64,000 nucleotides of DNA. Source: Armigeres subalbatus (Eukaryota > Arthropoda > Insecta > Diptera > Culicidae). The stretch's first letter is position 1. Every line of letters begins with the position of its first letter. The DNA lies in assembly GCF_024139115.2 (NCBI RefSeq), contig NC_085140.1:22908035-22972034 (forward strand), written 5' to 3'. Below the pieces are notes generated by a model that was given only the letters and a program-made list of their open reading frames with translations, had not been told where the DNA came from and ran no database searches. The position numbers and the translations under genes are program-made. Below are positions 11,301-20,817 of the stretch, one piece after another.

Positions 11301-14300
11301 AGCAGCTTTCTCTTCTGCCCTTGCTACACTGTTCCACTCTCTGTTGGAACAGGTACGAGTCACTAGCATTCGACTCCTAGCAACATTTTTCTCGTCCGTC
11401 ACTCGCTGGCACTCCTCATCAAACCAACCATTTCGTTGGCGTCGCTGTGCAGTGCCTAACACAATTCTTGCGCTGTTGTAGTCACAGCTACGTGGATAAT
11501 TTCCCACAATCTGTTGACGTCGCCAGATCCGGTGGCATCTCCTATCCGCTCGTCTAGCTTCTGGTGGTACTGTTCAACAACTCCTTCAACTGACAAGCGT
11601 TGGATATTGAAACGCATCGTGCTGTTGTTTCGTGAATTCGTGACGCTACAAAGTCGCGCCCGATTTTTTGCAACTACAACAAGATAGTGATCCGAGTCGA
11701 TGTTCGGACCTCTGAAGGACCTTACATCTATAAAATCCGAGAAATGTCGTCCGTCGATCAGATAATCCTAAGTCAATTTCAAATTTTTAAGATTTTTGTT
11801 ATGCTCGAGAGCCATTATTATTGACGTTTAACAAACAATCCAAAACTTTAACTCAATTCAAATCTATTAAAAAATCCCGCAAAAATTCTCTCGTGATAGT
11901 GCGCCTTGTGATAATGTGTTAAATTTATGAAGAAAGGTATTTTGAAAAAAAAAAAATCTTCAATGATTAATTATTTTAGAGCGTCTTAGGGGAAATGCTA
12001 CAAGGTTAAAAGACTATTATTCTTCCATTTACTTCCACTATTAACTTTTTTATGTATCAAGCAGATACGTATTTCGTTTCCTACTTGGAAACTTCTTCAG
12101 TGTTTGTTATCGACAAATAAACACTGAAGAAGTTTCCAAGTAGGAAACGAAATGCGTATCTGCTTGTTGATACATAAAAAAGTTAATAGTGGAAGTAAAT
12201 GGAAGAATAATAGTCTTTTAAAATCTTCAAATTATAAATGTCGCAATATCTTCTTCTTATTGGCATTACATCCCCACACTGGGTCAGAGCCGCCACGCAG
12301 CTTAGTGTTCATTAGCACTTCCACAGTTATTAACTGCGAGGTTTCTAAGCCAAGTTACCATTTTTGCATTCGTATATCATGAGGCTAAACACGATGATGC
12401 CCAGGGAAGTCGAGACAATTTCCAATCCAAAAATTGCCTAGACCGGCACCGGGAATCGAACCCAGCCACCCTCAGCATGGTCTTGCTTTGTAGCCGCGCG
12501 TTTTACCGCACGGCTAAGGAGGCGCAATATGTTGGAATTGATTTCCCGTGCAGATGTCTTGTGAATTTCTCTTATTTGAATATAAATATTAAAAAATCTA
12601 TTAATAAGAATAACAAGAAGATCAGAAAGAATAGAACAACATAAATAAAAATATTTTTTATATAAACTATGACGCATGAGAATAAAAGTCAAATTCAATC
12701 AATTTACAGTCCTATTTTATCGAAATCAATTCAAATGAGACCACCTTATTAAAAGTAGCATCAGGAATCTTTAACTTTAAAAAAATCTGATCAAATTTTC
12801 AGGTTTTTACTCATACGGTTTAAAAGTTACAGGAGATTTTCGGTGTGCCATTTTTATCGAATACACCCTTTATAGTTTTTTATGGATAATTTTCCAAAGA
12901 TAATTGGATCATTTGACATAGGTACATTCATGGGAAAAAGCAAGAATATTATGGTTTTTCTTGATCATGTCTAACTGAACATATTTTCCTATTAATTGCT
13001 AAACTTTAGCTTAGTTATGGATCTTAAAATTGTTTTTGGGTACTCCTGAACTATTTTATGGATTTATGGAAGCGTTTTACGGAACAATCAGGTGCTATTT
13101 ACGGATCGTTTTTCATTTTTTATGGATCATCCTTTATGCAAAAGTATGTTTTGCTTATCCAATTGGGTCCTTGAATTGCTATGATTATGAATTGCAAGGT
13201 GCCCAAGTGGCTTTTCGGTCTCACAAAAAATCATATTTACTTTCATTTTTTTTTCTTTGTTCTTTATTTTTCATCATCATTATTTTTCTTTTATTTACTT
13301 TTTCGTTGATCTATCTTCTGTCTGCATCCATTTTCCCATACTTTTTTCATACTAAATCATTTCACGTGTTCACTTAACCTCGAGGACTTGCGCCGTTGTA
13401 TAAAGTACAACACCTTCGATCCGAAAAGCACGCTTCTTGTTCACAACAGAAGCGGGACAGCGTGAGCGGTCCAGGACCAAGCGAGTCCCGAAAGGTTAAG
13501 TAAATGATTCATTTTGTTAAACGCCCCTCCCCATTTTCCCAATGACACTCCTACTCCTTATAACCGTCTAATTGGGTAGATAATATTTGTATCAATTGTT
13601 TTTGAAATCGGGCAAGGAGTTTAGAAATTACATTGAACTGTTCGTTTTTTAAACAATACTCCTCTCTCTACACCATCCCGAATTTCCCAATGGCTCTTCT
13701 ACCTCCTCTTCGAACATCTCAGTAGAATAGAGAAAATGTGTACCAAATTTGGTTGATTTCGGTCCAAAGGTTCAAAATCTATGTAAAATTGTTCATTTTC
13801 TAAACAATGCCCCTCCCCTACACCCTCTCTCAGTGTAGAGAATATATGTACCAATATTTTTGCGGTAAAACATTCTGCGGTTAACCAACTCGCGATGTAC
13901 CACTTGGCAGTCTATCACTTCGCGTTCATTACCATTTCGCGGTTTGTATTATTTGGCGGTATACCCTTTTTAATACCGTGACCAATACCATCTCGCACGT
14001 TTAATTTTACTAATGTAATCATTAGTTCATTAATGAGTTCTTTAGCTTTGTAAATCCTCAAAACGGGTACATTGCGGAATGTTTTACCGCGAAATGTCGG
14101 ACCACCCTGTAAACATTGTACTGTCCAGTTATTCCGCACTTTTGTTGTTCTTCAGTCTAACAATTCTACCTTCCTTGTACATCTATTTGCAGCTACAATC
14201 CCCCGCCCGGTAGTTATCCTCCGCAGCATTATCCGCCCCAGCAGCAGATTCAACCGCTGCAGCAGATGCCGATGCCGATGCCAATGCCAGGAACGGCTCC

Positions 14301-14409
14301 CCCCGCTCAAGCGCAAGCTATGATGAACCCTCCCAGCTACGATTCGGTCGTAACGGAGAACTACGCCAAACAGGCACCGTACAATCCACACTATACCGGA
14401 CAGCAGTAA
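5196..14409 (+). CDS. Small single-pass membrane protein with PPxY motif (three exons)
   Basis: Join 5196-5301, 5952-6132, 14193-14409: 504 bases, 167 residues plus TAA, with frame kept across both junctions (phases 1 and 2). All introns are GT-AG with strong donors (GTGAGT, GTAAGT). Residues 3-19 form one hydrophobic helix with no charged residue, so it is probably a signal-anchor; CGMCC (20-24) followed by RRRR (25-28) suggests a cytosolic palmitoylated border. Residues 36-167 are rich in P, Q, M, H and Y, with an MPMPMPMP run (121-128) and PPSY at 142-145, a class I WW-domain ligand. This layout is that of Shisa/WBP1/VOPP1-type transmembrane adaptors, which recruit Nedd4-family ligases and act in endosomal traffic, but the Cys-rich lumenal domain is absent here. 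Function is therefore inference. Base composition (GC-rich exons) and perfect frame across an 8-kb intron support a live gene. Confidence 0.87.
5302..5951 (+). other. Intron 1 (650 bp)
   Basis: GT at 5302-5303 and a TTTTTTTAG acceptor ending at 5951. AT-rich; nothing else recognised inside. Confidence 0.8.
5952..6132 (+). CDS. Exon 2: proline/glutamine-rich linker
   Basis: Encodes residues 36-95 and two bases of codon 96, starting [17 protein letters not shown]. Flanked by TTTTTTTAG and GTAAGT. The minus-strand ORF at 5948-6328 is its antisense shadow. Confidence 0.87.
6133..7017 (+). other. Intron 2, proximal part, with a 32-bp perfect palindrome
   Basis: AT-rich intronic DNA. A perfect palindrome occupies 6378-6409, built from TTAAATAACTAGTACT and its complement, centred at 6393/6394. 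No coding features. Confidence 0.7.
7018..7480 (-). mobile_element. Fragment of the CGGCGG-ended hAT-type family
   Basis: The stretch GACATTTTTGCATCGGCG with GCCGCTG-rich flanks at 7030-7080, followed by degenerate GAAATTCC repeats to 7480, matches the reverse complement of the right end of the element at 17149-20809. No terminal repeat is preserved here, so this is a relic. Confidence 0.55.
7481..8585 (-). pseudogene. RTE-clade retrotransposon A, 3' half (RT and C-terminus)
   Basis: Minus-strand coding remnants in order: [13 protein letters not shown] (8575-8535), a damaged stretch, [12 protein letters not shown] (about 8309-8270, the RT catalytic FADD), [36 protein letters not shown] text, [19 protein letters not shown], and the conserved RTE tail through [15 protein letters not shown] to a stop near 7519. 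Several frame changes and stops. It is the downstream half of the element whose upstream half is 10952-11768; element B (8599-10938) sits between them. The encoded RT would have copied its own RNA at the target nick; it is dead. Confidence 0.85.
8586..8598. repeat. Target-site duplication of RTE B, left copy
   Basis: GTCTGCAAGTTAT here is repeated exactly at 10939-10951, immediately outside element B. In element A these bases encode YNLQT, just before [12 protein letters not shown], so the site falls inside the RT gene. Confidence 0.9.
8599..10938 (-). mobile_element. RTE-clade retrotransposon B, 5'-truncated, nested in element A
   Basis: A 2340-bp insertion bounded by the 13-bp duplication. 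Its 3' end (at 8599) shows the short ATGAATGA-like tail typical of RTE elements. Reading the minus strand it starts inside the endonuclease domain ([14 protein letters not shown], then SDHYLVMVK with the catalytic DH) and runs through linker, RT ([57 protein letters not shown]) to the C-terminal [19 protein letters not shown] tail. Lesions: a stop after LPEEWK near 9975 and frameshifts near 9860, 9370 and 9060. The 403-residue frame 9975-11186 is an accidental fusion of A and B. Confidence 0.9.
10939..10951. repeat. Target-site duplication of RTE B, right copy
   Basis: Exact copy of the 13 bases at 8586-8598. Confidence 0.9.
10952..11768 (-). pseudogene. RTE-clade retrotransposon A, 5' part (endonuclease end and RT start)
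   Basis: Minus-strand remnants: [14 protein letters not shown] and [11 protein letters not shown] (11760-11670, endonuclease C-terminus with the DH pair), a linker with NGWFDEEC, then [40 protein letters not shown] (RT fingers) ending at the 13-bp duplication. The element is 5'-truncated inside the endonuclease. It continues at 8585 on the far side of element B. Confidence 0.82.
12006..12221. mobile_element. Foldback MITE, ~100-bp arms
   Basis: Arms 12006-12105 and 12119-12221 are complementary nearly end to end (one 3-base indel, few mismatches) around a 13-base loop (GTTATCGACAAAT). The arms contain CTGAAGAAGTTTCCAAGTAG and GAAATGCGTATCTGC. The element at 35548-35695 shares the AAATACGTAT-TCG plus GTGTCT/GTGTTT layout. 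No coding capacity; the ORF at 12152-12382 is spurious. Confidence 0.85.
12250..12522 (-). mobile_element. tRNA-derived SINE, Feilai-like (copy 1)
   Basis: On the minus strand a tRNA-type head with A box (TAGCCGTGCGGTAA) and B box (GGTTCGATTCC) is followed by a conserved body (GTCTCGACTTCCCTGGGCA, CATGATATACGAATGC, AACTGTGGAAGTGCT) and an AAGAAG tail. Flanked by CGCAATAT at 12242-12249 and 12523-12530, an 8-bp target duplication. Would be transcribed by RNA polymerase III and mobilised by a LINE. Family name is by resemblance to the Aedes Feilai group. Confidence 0.85.
12531..13500. other. Intron 2, AT-rich, nothing recognised
   Basis: No gene. The 115-residue frame 13030-13377 is a T-rich translation (long F/L/S runs) without homology that I recognise. 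Confidence 0.4.
13505..13860. repeat. Three degenerate tandem units of ~130-150 bp
   Basis: Each unit carries GTTCATTTT-TAAACAATGCCCCTCCCC followed by a C-rich stretch and GTA(T/C)CAAATTT-like text; copies start near 13508, 13638 and 13787. Confidence 0.6.
13861..14192 (+). other. Intron 2, distal part and 3' splice site
   Basis: Contains scattered TTCGCGGT/ACCGCGAAAT motifs (13870-14100) of unknown origin. Ends with a pyrimidine-rich tract and TTTGCAG at 14186-14192, the acceptor of exon 3. Confidence 0.6.
14193..14409 (+). CDS. Exon 3: proline-rich tail with PPSY motif
   Basis: Encodes residues 96-167 and TAA. Begins [18 protein letters not shown], then MPMPMPMP, then [16 protein letters not shown]. 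Frame joins exon 2 through AG|C (Ser). The minus-strand ORF 14152-14391 is its antisense shadow. Confidence 0.88.
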
Positions 14410-14930
14410 CCTGCCGCCAGTGACTTAACCCGTTATCTACTATTTTGTTTAATCGTTACTATTAGAATGATGCTCGATCCAATACAGTTGTCCACGTTCG
14501 ACAGTGTTCCTTTTTTGAGACGTGCTTCAAAATGCATTCGTTGGACTTTTCCAGGTGCTACAAAAAGGCACACAATAAGTGTTGAGGCACAATTATCGAA
14601 TGTGGCATGCTGAAAAAGGTTTTGCTAGTCAAATCCACTGACGAATGAACAAGGCTCGTTTAGGTTACTTGTTTAGCTGGTTAGGCCCCTTCGAGAGGGA
14701 TAGTTTTCGAACAAATGTAATATTTTATACGACTATTCAGTTACTTTTAGTTTAAGTTTCTATTTTTTTCTTGAGGGAACGTAATCGAAAATAAGAAGTA
14801 TATTTGTTTTGGAAGTACGTAAACGGTTTGACGTTTGAAGACACTGCTATGCATTGTATTCGAAGCATAGCGTAAAAGTGTTGTAAGCAGTATATACAAA
14901 AGGAATAAATTGACTGAGAATGAATTACAA
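14410..14930 (+). other. 3' UTR with poly(A) signal
   Basis: Follows the stop of the host gene; AATAAA at 14904-14909 is the first canonical poly(A) signal, giving a 3' UTR of about 0.5 kb. Confidence 0.6.
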
Positions 14931-15330
14931 GGAGATAGAGTGATTACCAAATACCAATTATACATTCATATATCTATATAGAACTAACATTCATGTTCAA
15001 ATCATCTAGAAGTGTTAGTGTTTACCAGGGTAGATTATGGTATTTGTCATTGCACTTTAACTATTTTCAAAAACAAAAGTGAATATAGAAATGTACATAT
15101 ACAACGATTAACTGAAGATAATCGAAAACAATACTTCAAGATCTTGCAGGAAGGCGGAATGTACAATAGACGGGAATCCGGGAGAAAGAGGTTTCTCTTG
15201 CGTCTTACGTCCGAATTGCTGCATTAGCTTGACTTATCGAAGAGATAAATTTATGCCATACCACGTCAAGAACATATTTTACTCACCGTAGAAACTTTTT
15301 AACGCTTTGCATTGATGACTGCCATTTTTG

Positions 15331-15850
15331 CCTTTCTCGTACAACAAAGTTGTACGAAAGGCTATAGGGTTACTCCAAAAAACATCTTTTGATAGAGAGC
15401 CATAGTGTTATATAATTTTGTAGATGCGCTTTTTGGAACATAGATTACCCGATTTACTCCCAACAAGTTGCATTCGACGGGAATGCGGTCCCATTGTTTG
15501 CTATTACATTTTATGATGGACGAGAAAGGTATCATCGCCGCTAGGTGGATTAATCTGTTTTTTGCCTTTCTCGTATACTAAGTATACGTAAAGGCTTTAT
15601 GATCACTCCAAAACCAAACTTTTGATAGAAGGCTCGGAGACCCATAGTGACATATACCAATCACTCAGCTCGACGAATTGAGGTGATGTCTGTTTGTGTG
15701 TAATTATGTATGTGTGTGTATGTGTGTATGTGTACAAAATTTTGTAGACACACTTTTTGGAACTTAACATTGGCCGAATTACTCGCAACAAGTTCCATTC
15801 GGCTGAGAATCCTGTCCCATTGTTTGCTATTGAAAATTGGGCAAATTGGA
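15331..15850. repeat. Two tandem copies of a TTTGCCTTTCTCGTAC-type dispersed repeat
   Basis: Copies begin near 15331 and 15560 with GCCTTTCTCGTA, then a small palindrome (GTACAACAAAGTTGTAC or GTATACTAAGTATAC), AAAGGCT, ACTCCAAAA, CTTTTGATAGA, CATAGTG, and later TTTTTGGAAC, TTACTC-CAACAAGTT-CATTCG and CCCATTGTTTGCTATT. The second copy also has a (TGTGTA)n tract at 15695-15735. A fragment of the same start lies at 2765-2783. Non-coding; class unknown. The 14931-15330 spacer before it holds nothing recognised. Confidence 0.7.
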
Positions 15851-15885
15851 CTATGGGATCATAAGTTACACACCAATTTCTTAAA

Positions 15886-17130
15886 AAGTTTTTCAGCAAA
15901 GTACTTTGCTGAAAAGCAACCAGCAATTTTGAAGTTTACTGAATATCAGTAATTTAATTTGTATTTACTAAAAATCAGCAAACATTTCCAATTTACTGAT
16001 TGTTCAGCATATCCCATCAACTGTCATTCTTGAAAAAGCACCCATTTTCAGTTTGGCTTCCAAAGATTTAATAATTGTTATGTCACTTCCTATTCCGTAT
16101 TTTACAACATTATTCCTGTAAGTATTGCATATTTCTAAATTAGTTTAAGCACATTGCATATATTTTAATTAGTGAAGCATATTTTCGTCAATCAAATAAT
16201 GTGACAGAAAAGTCATGATGTCAGAAAAAAAGTCATTCAGAGTCAGAAATTGTGTACTTATAATTGTAAGATTATTAATTCAGTTCAATTAGTTCCAACA
16301 AATAAATAATCATAAGAGCGGCAAAAATAAATTCTGTTTTATAAACAATTCATGCATGTTAAAACGACTGATGATATCAGCAATTTGATGCATTTTGCTG
16401 AATATTATCAGCATGATGCTGTCAAATCTTGCATTCGTCAAACCCTAGGATAGAATGTGACAATTGAATTGCGACTGCCTTGTTGTTTCCTCAGTCGGTT
16501 GCTTCGACGAGGTGGTAGCCAGTGCTTCCGAATAATTTTAATGCAAAATCCGCGAACAGTTATTCCATTATTCGTAATAAAAGATGCTATGTACTATCAG
16601 AAAAAAGTTTTCACATGGAATTAGATGAGTTTTATAGTGAAATGGGTAAAAAGATGATAAATAATGCTTCAAATCAAGTGTTTTAAATAAGCATAACACT
16701 TGAGAATCATGCATACATCATTTGTAGTCTAGCATAAATTAATTTTACCCAAAAAATCAAACTTTTGAAATTGTTCATAAATTTCAATTTATTTACCCAG
16801 CAACACGGCCAGGGTAACAACAAGCTGCCCTTTTGAAAATGTGATACCGCCGATCGAAGTAATCGATTGTCATTTTCACCCAATCACCAACCGGTACGAT
16901 TTTGACAGAAAATCGGTACGATTTTTACTGACCAATTGGCACATCCTATCCTAGGTCAAACCTACTGAATATTCAGTAAACTTTTTGAATTTGCTGGATA
17001 TTCAGCAAAAAGTTGTCAAAAGTAATGACAGTTCACCATGTTGAAATTTTCAGTAATTTGTTTTTGCTGAAACGTTTGCTGATCATTCAGCTCGGCAAAA
17101 TTCAGCAAAATTATGCAGCATAATTGGCAT
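15886..17130. mobile_element. Putative non-coding element bounded by CAGCAAA / TACTGAATATTCAGTA motifs
   Basis: Both ends are crowded with TTTGCTGA, TTTTGCTGAA and TACTGAAT-type motifs in both orientations (15886-16010 and 16960-17115), including a 26-bp perfect palindrome at 15890-15915. The middle is AT-rich without a gene. This looks like subterminal repeats of a DNA element, but I cannot define exact ends. Confidence 0.4.
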
Positions 17131-17140
17131 GACAAATTAA

Positions 17141-17148
17141 TCGCGATT
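17141..17148. repeat. 8-bp target duplication ATCGCGAT, left copy
   Basis: Identical to 20810-20817. The sequence is its own reverse complement, so it might alternatively extend the terminal repeat; it fits the hAT target pattern nTnnnnAn. Confidence 0.8.
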
Positions 17149-17440
17149 AGAGGTGTGCGCCGGTCCAATATTCATCGGCGGCGGCGTTTGTCAGAATTTT
17201 GGTCGGCGGCGGCGGCGTTTTCGGCGTCACGCCGATAGCCATTTTAGCCGGCGGCGGCGGCGTGCATCGGCGTGGCGTTTTTTATCACGTCCCTTAATTT
17301 TTTGCCTTTTTCCTAAATATTTATTTGGAAATTATTTAGGACAAATCAAGCATCCGAAAGATATTCAATTTGCAAAAAAACTAACCGCGATGGAGGTTTG
17401 TACTCTGATGGCTTTTCCGCAAATGTGACCTTTAGGTGGT

Positions 17441-17513
17441 CTTGTTGTGTAGGGGTTATCACGTCTATCTAGAGGTAGAGAGTAGGAGGTTCAGAGTTCG
17501 AGTCCCTCCAAGA
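17441..17513 (+). tRNA. tRNA-like sequence (probable pseudogene, Val-like)
   Basis: GTCTTGT opens and CCAAGAC closes a seven-base acceptor-like pairing with one mismatch; the interior has TGTAGGGGTTATCACGTCT, close to the D arm of eukaryotic tRNA-Val, and a B box GTTCGAGTCC. The T stem pairs poorly and the anticodon arm is irregular, so it is most likely a tRNA relic or a SINE head inside the hAT-type element. Confidence 0.35.
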
Positions 17514-18334
17514 CACGTGGATTCTTTTTCGCAAATTTCATATCAATTTGTCCATTTTGAAACATGTGCTGTGCATATGCACAGCCAAGATATTCAACAA
17601 AAAAAGGTTTTCGAGTTGCCGAATAATATGCAGTTAATTGTAATTTTCCTCGGGAACTACTCTGAAGTTTAGACAAATCTATGGAATTACCAAGAGAAGC
17701 TTTCAGCAAAAAATTCGTCATGAGAAACTCCTCAGAATTTTCATAAATAATTGTTCTAAATTTCTACATGAAAACCTTCGGAATATACTAGTTCCTGTTG
17801 AGTTTCTGTTGAGTATTCTTCGAAATTTACTTCATAATTGTAGGAAAGTGCGACTGATAGAATGGGTGTTTTAACGTTGGCTTGCTCAGACTAGTCTCAG
17901 ATTAGTCTCCGGAATTTGACGGGAACTTTAATAGAATTTCCGCGAATGATTATTCAAAATGTAGATTTTAATATGAAAAATCTTTGCATTTAAACGGAAA
18001 ATTGTTCGGAATTTTTAAGGAATTTTAGGAAATTCTTTGTACAATAGATGTTTGACAACTGAAACTTATTCAACTGCAATGCTTTCTAACTGCAATTTAA
18101 TAGTTACATCAGTTTTATAGTTATCGGACCGCTAAACTTCGAAACGATTTTAAATTCGATGATAGCTGCATTGCGCTGAACAATCAAATGTACTTATATT
18201 GCATCTGAAGTTGTCGGACGTGACAATAGTTGGACGTTTAGAACGTTTAGAACTGCATTCGCTAACTAAAACGAAAACATGTTGCAGTTATCGAACGACT
18301 AGTGTATTGTCCATAAGACATTCTTGGGAAATTC

Positions 18335-19290
18335 AGTTGGCCGAAAGCGTCAAGCGGCCGAACTGATAATTTGGCCGAAAAAATCGTTTACCCTAACAGG
18401 TCGTTTGGCCGAATAGGTCATCTAATCAAATCCTATTAAGCTGAACTTAACGTTTATCCGCAACTATTATCAGGTCGAAAATGGTTTGACAAAAATGTAG
18501 TTTGGTCGAAAGCGACATACAGCCAAAAGGAACATTCGGCCGAACTGGTAATTAGGCCGAAAAAATCATTTAACCAAATAAATCATTAGACCGAAAATGC
18601 CGTGTGGTAGGAATGGTCATTTGACACGAAAATATCCTTTCTGCAAAATACCCTTCCGGCCAAATGGCAATTTCTGTCAAATGACCTATTCGGCCGAACT
18701 TGTTTTTTTATTCAATTCCGTCAAACGACACTTTTTGAAGAAGGTTGTCTTGCAGACAGGACATTTTTGGGCCAAATGGCTCTTTTCCCAAATGACAATC
18801 AACCGGCATTTTTTGTAATAAACATTGTGAGCTGATAGAGCACTTATTCAACCAAAAATGGTCTTCTACAATAAAAAACTAGCTTATTCAGCCCTAATTG
18901 TTTGTTGGGTATTCAGTCAAACGACTTTTTCAGCCTGTTAGGACAAACTGTTACGGTCAAAATCCGGCCAAATGTTCCTGTACGTCGCTTACGACTCAAC
19001 TACATTTTCTGTCAACCCTGTTTCGGCCAGATAACAGCTACCGTTAAACGCTTAGTTCTGCTAATGGTACTCGGCTAGATTACTTTTGGCCTAAAAGCCA
19101 GTATCGACTTAAAAGTAGAGAGGCTACGAAATTTTGTTCAATGGTCAAATGACATTTTCCGCTGAATGGCCCATTCTGTCAAAAACCTTTTCGGCCAACG
19201 ATGCTTTCGGCCAGACGACCTGTTAGGACAAACGGCTTTCTGTGCCAAATTACCCGTCTGTCGCCTTCCGTCAATGGAATTTCCCAAGAA
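18335..19290. repeat. Degenerate GGCCGAA / TTTGGCC minisatellite
   Basis: A run of divergent 20-30-bp units built on TTCGGCCAAATGACCTTTTC in both orientations, for example TTGGCCGAAAGCG, GGCCGAACTGGTAATTAGG, TCGGCCAGATAAC. Shorter blocks recur at 19790-19935 and 20355-20430. It accounts for the ORFs rich in R, N, F and G in this stretch. Confidence 0.75.
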
Positions 19291-20809
19291 TTTCTTATCG
19301 AAAATAGAAAGAATGTTTTGAAGTAATCCAAAAACATTTCTTGAAAATTCCGAGCAATTTTCCAAAGAATTTTTCGTTGAAATCTACATTTTGAACCATC
19401 TTCTGCAGAAACTTTGAAGAATTGGAAATGCCGGAGTTTTTCTCGTGAAAATTCTACAGTCTCCGCGGATATTGCAAAAAAATCTGTTTTAAAGTTGGCT
19501 TTGCCAATCTAGCCGTCTAGTGATGAACTTCTCCCTGTGAAAAAAGCAATCTAATAAAGAATAAAAAAAACTAACTATCTTAAATGATCTAGATTGAGGA
19601 AGTGTAAATTTCGAAAAATTCTCAACAGAACTTTCCGTGCATATTCTGAATATTTTCCTAAGGTAATTTTGAACAACTTCCCGTGAAAACTCTGAAAATA
19701 ATTTCCAAATGAATATTCTTGAAAAACTTGAAGAATTTTCTGACGAAATTCAAAAGATTCTCCTGTTAATGTGTTGAAAATATCCAAAATGACCGATTCA
19801 GCTGAACTTTCGATCGAATGTTCATTTCGGTCAAATGGCCTTTTCGACCAAATGACTACTATTTCGGCCAATTGAGCTATTCGGCAAACCGTTTTTTTTC
19901 AGCCAAAGAAACTATCCAACCAAATGACATTCTATGCTAGATACCCTAGCAAAGTCTGAAAATGTAATGAGTGCATATATAAAACATATTTTGATTTTGA
20001 CTTAAAATTGATTCATAATTTGTTTTCAAATATGAATAACCATGATTGATTACATATTTTGATCTAATTTTGCTGTAGATTACTAAACTGCATGATATAA
20101 CATCAAACTGTGTACTTGTTTTGTTATCGGAAACCAATATCAAAATTAGTTTTCTATTTGCTCTCAATGACAGCAGGAATAGCTTTCGATTTGATGTCAC
20201 AGTAAGACTTTTCTGCTATACGTTTTGTTACTCAACCGTTAAAACGACCAAAAAGATATCAAGTTAAGTAATAATAATCCATTATTTCACAACATTGAAA
20301 CAAGTTATCGATTTGCTCTCAATCTTTGCTCGGATAGGCTTCTACCAAATAGTCTTTTCGGTTAAACGACATATTCGGCGAAACAACTTTCAGCCTTGTG
20401 ATCTCCTTCCATATGGCTTTCTGCTGAACGCCTCTTTTCCATTCAAAAATTAATTTCAATGGTAAATTCTTTGGATTTCAAAGAGAAATCCTTCGCAATT
20501 TACACACAAAGTTTTTCTTAGTTTTTACGGAGTGATTTTCAAAAATTCAAGTAGAAATTGTATGGGATTTACATGGAAATCATTGGTATCTTCACGGAAA
20601 AATCTCTGGTGTTTCAACGTGATGGATCAGGAAATTATACAGGAAATCCATTGAATGTTCAGAATTTCCACTTCCAAAATTCTGCGGACATCTTCAAATT
20701 TGTATCGGCGTGGAAAATTATAGATAAGCGGCGTGACAATTTTTAAACGGCGGCGCGCCGATGCAAAAATGTCGGCGGCGGCGGCGTGGCGCGGCGGCGC
20801 ACACCTCTA

Positions 20810-20817
20810 ATCGCGAT
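20810..20817. repeat. 8-bp target duplication ATCGCGAT, right copy
   Basis: Right partner of 17141-17148. Confidence 0.8.

Larger units (their letters stand above)
17149..20809. mobile_element. Large non-autonomous hAT-type element
   Basis: Starts TAGAGGTGTGCGCCG and ends with its exact complement, giving a 15-bp terminal inverted repeat beside 8-bp target duplications; TAGAGGTGTGC-type ends and 8-bp duplications are hAT hallmarks. Both ends carry subterminal CGGCGG blocks (17160-17275 and 20745-20800). The 3661-bp body holds degenerate GAAATTCC repeats, a tRNA-like stretch (17441-17513) and about 1 kb of GGCCGAA-type repeats. I see no transposase ORF, so it would rely on one from elsewhere. 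It abuts the broken end of the gypsy pol remnant at 20818. Confidence 0.82.

Noticed and set aside
13030..13377. 115-residue hydrophobic ORF
   Set aside because: T-rich intron sequence; no recognisable protein.
14152..14391. 79-residue minus-strand ORF
   Set aside because: Antisense shadow of exon 3 with Arg/His-rich composition from CAG/CCG complement.
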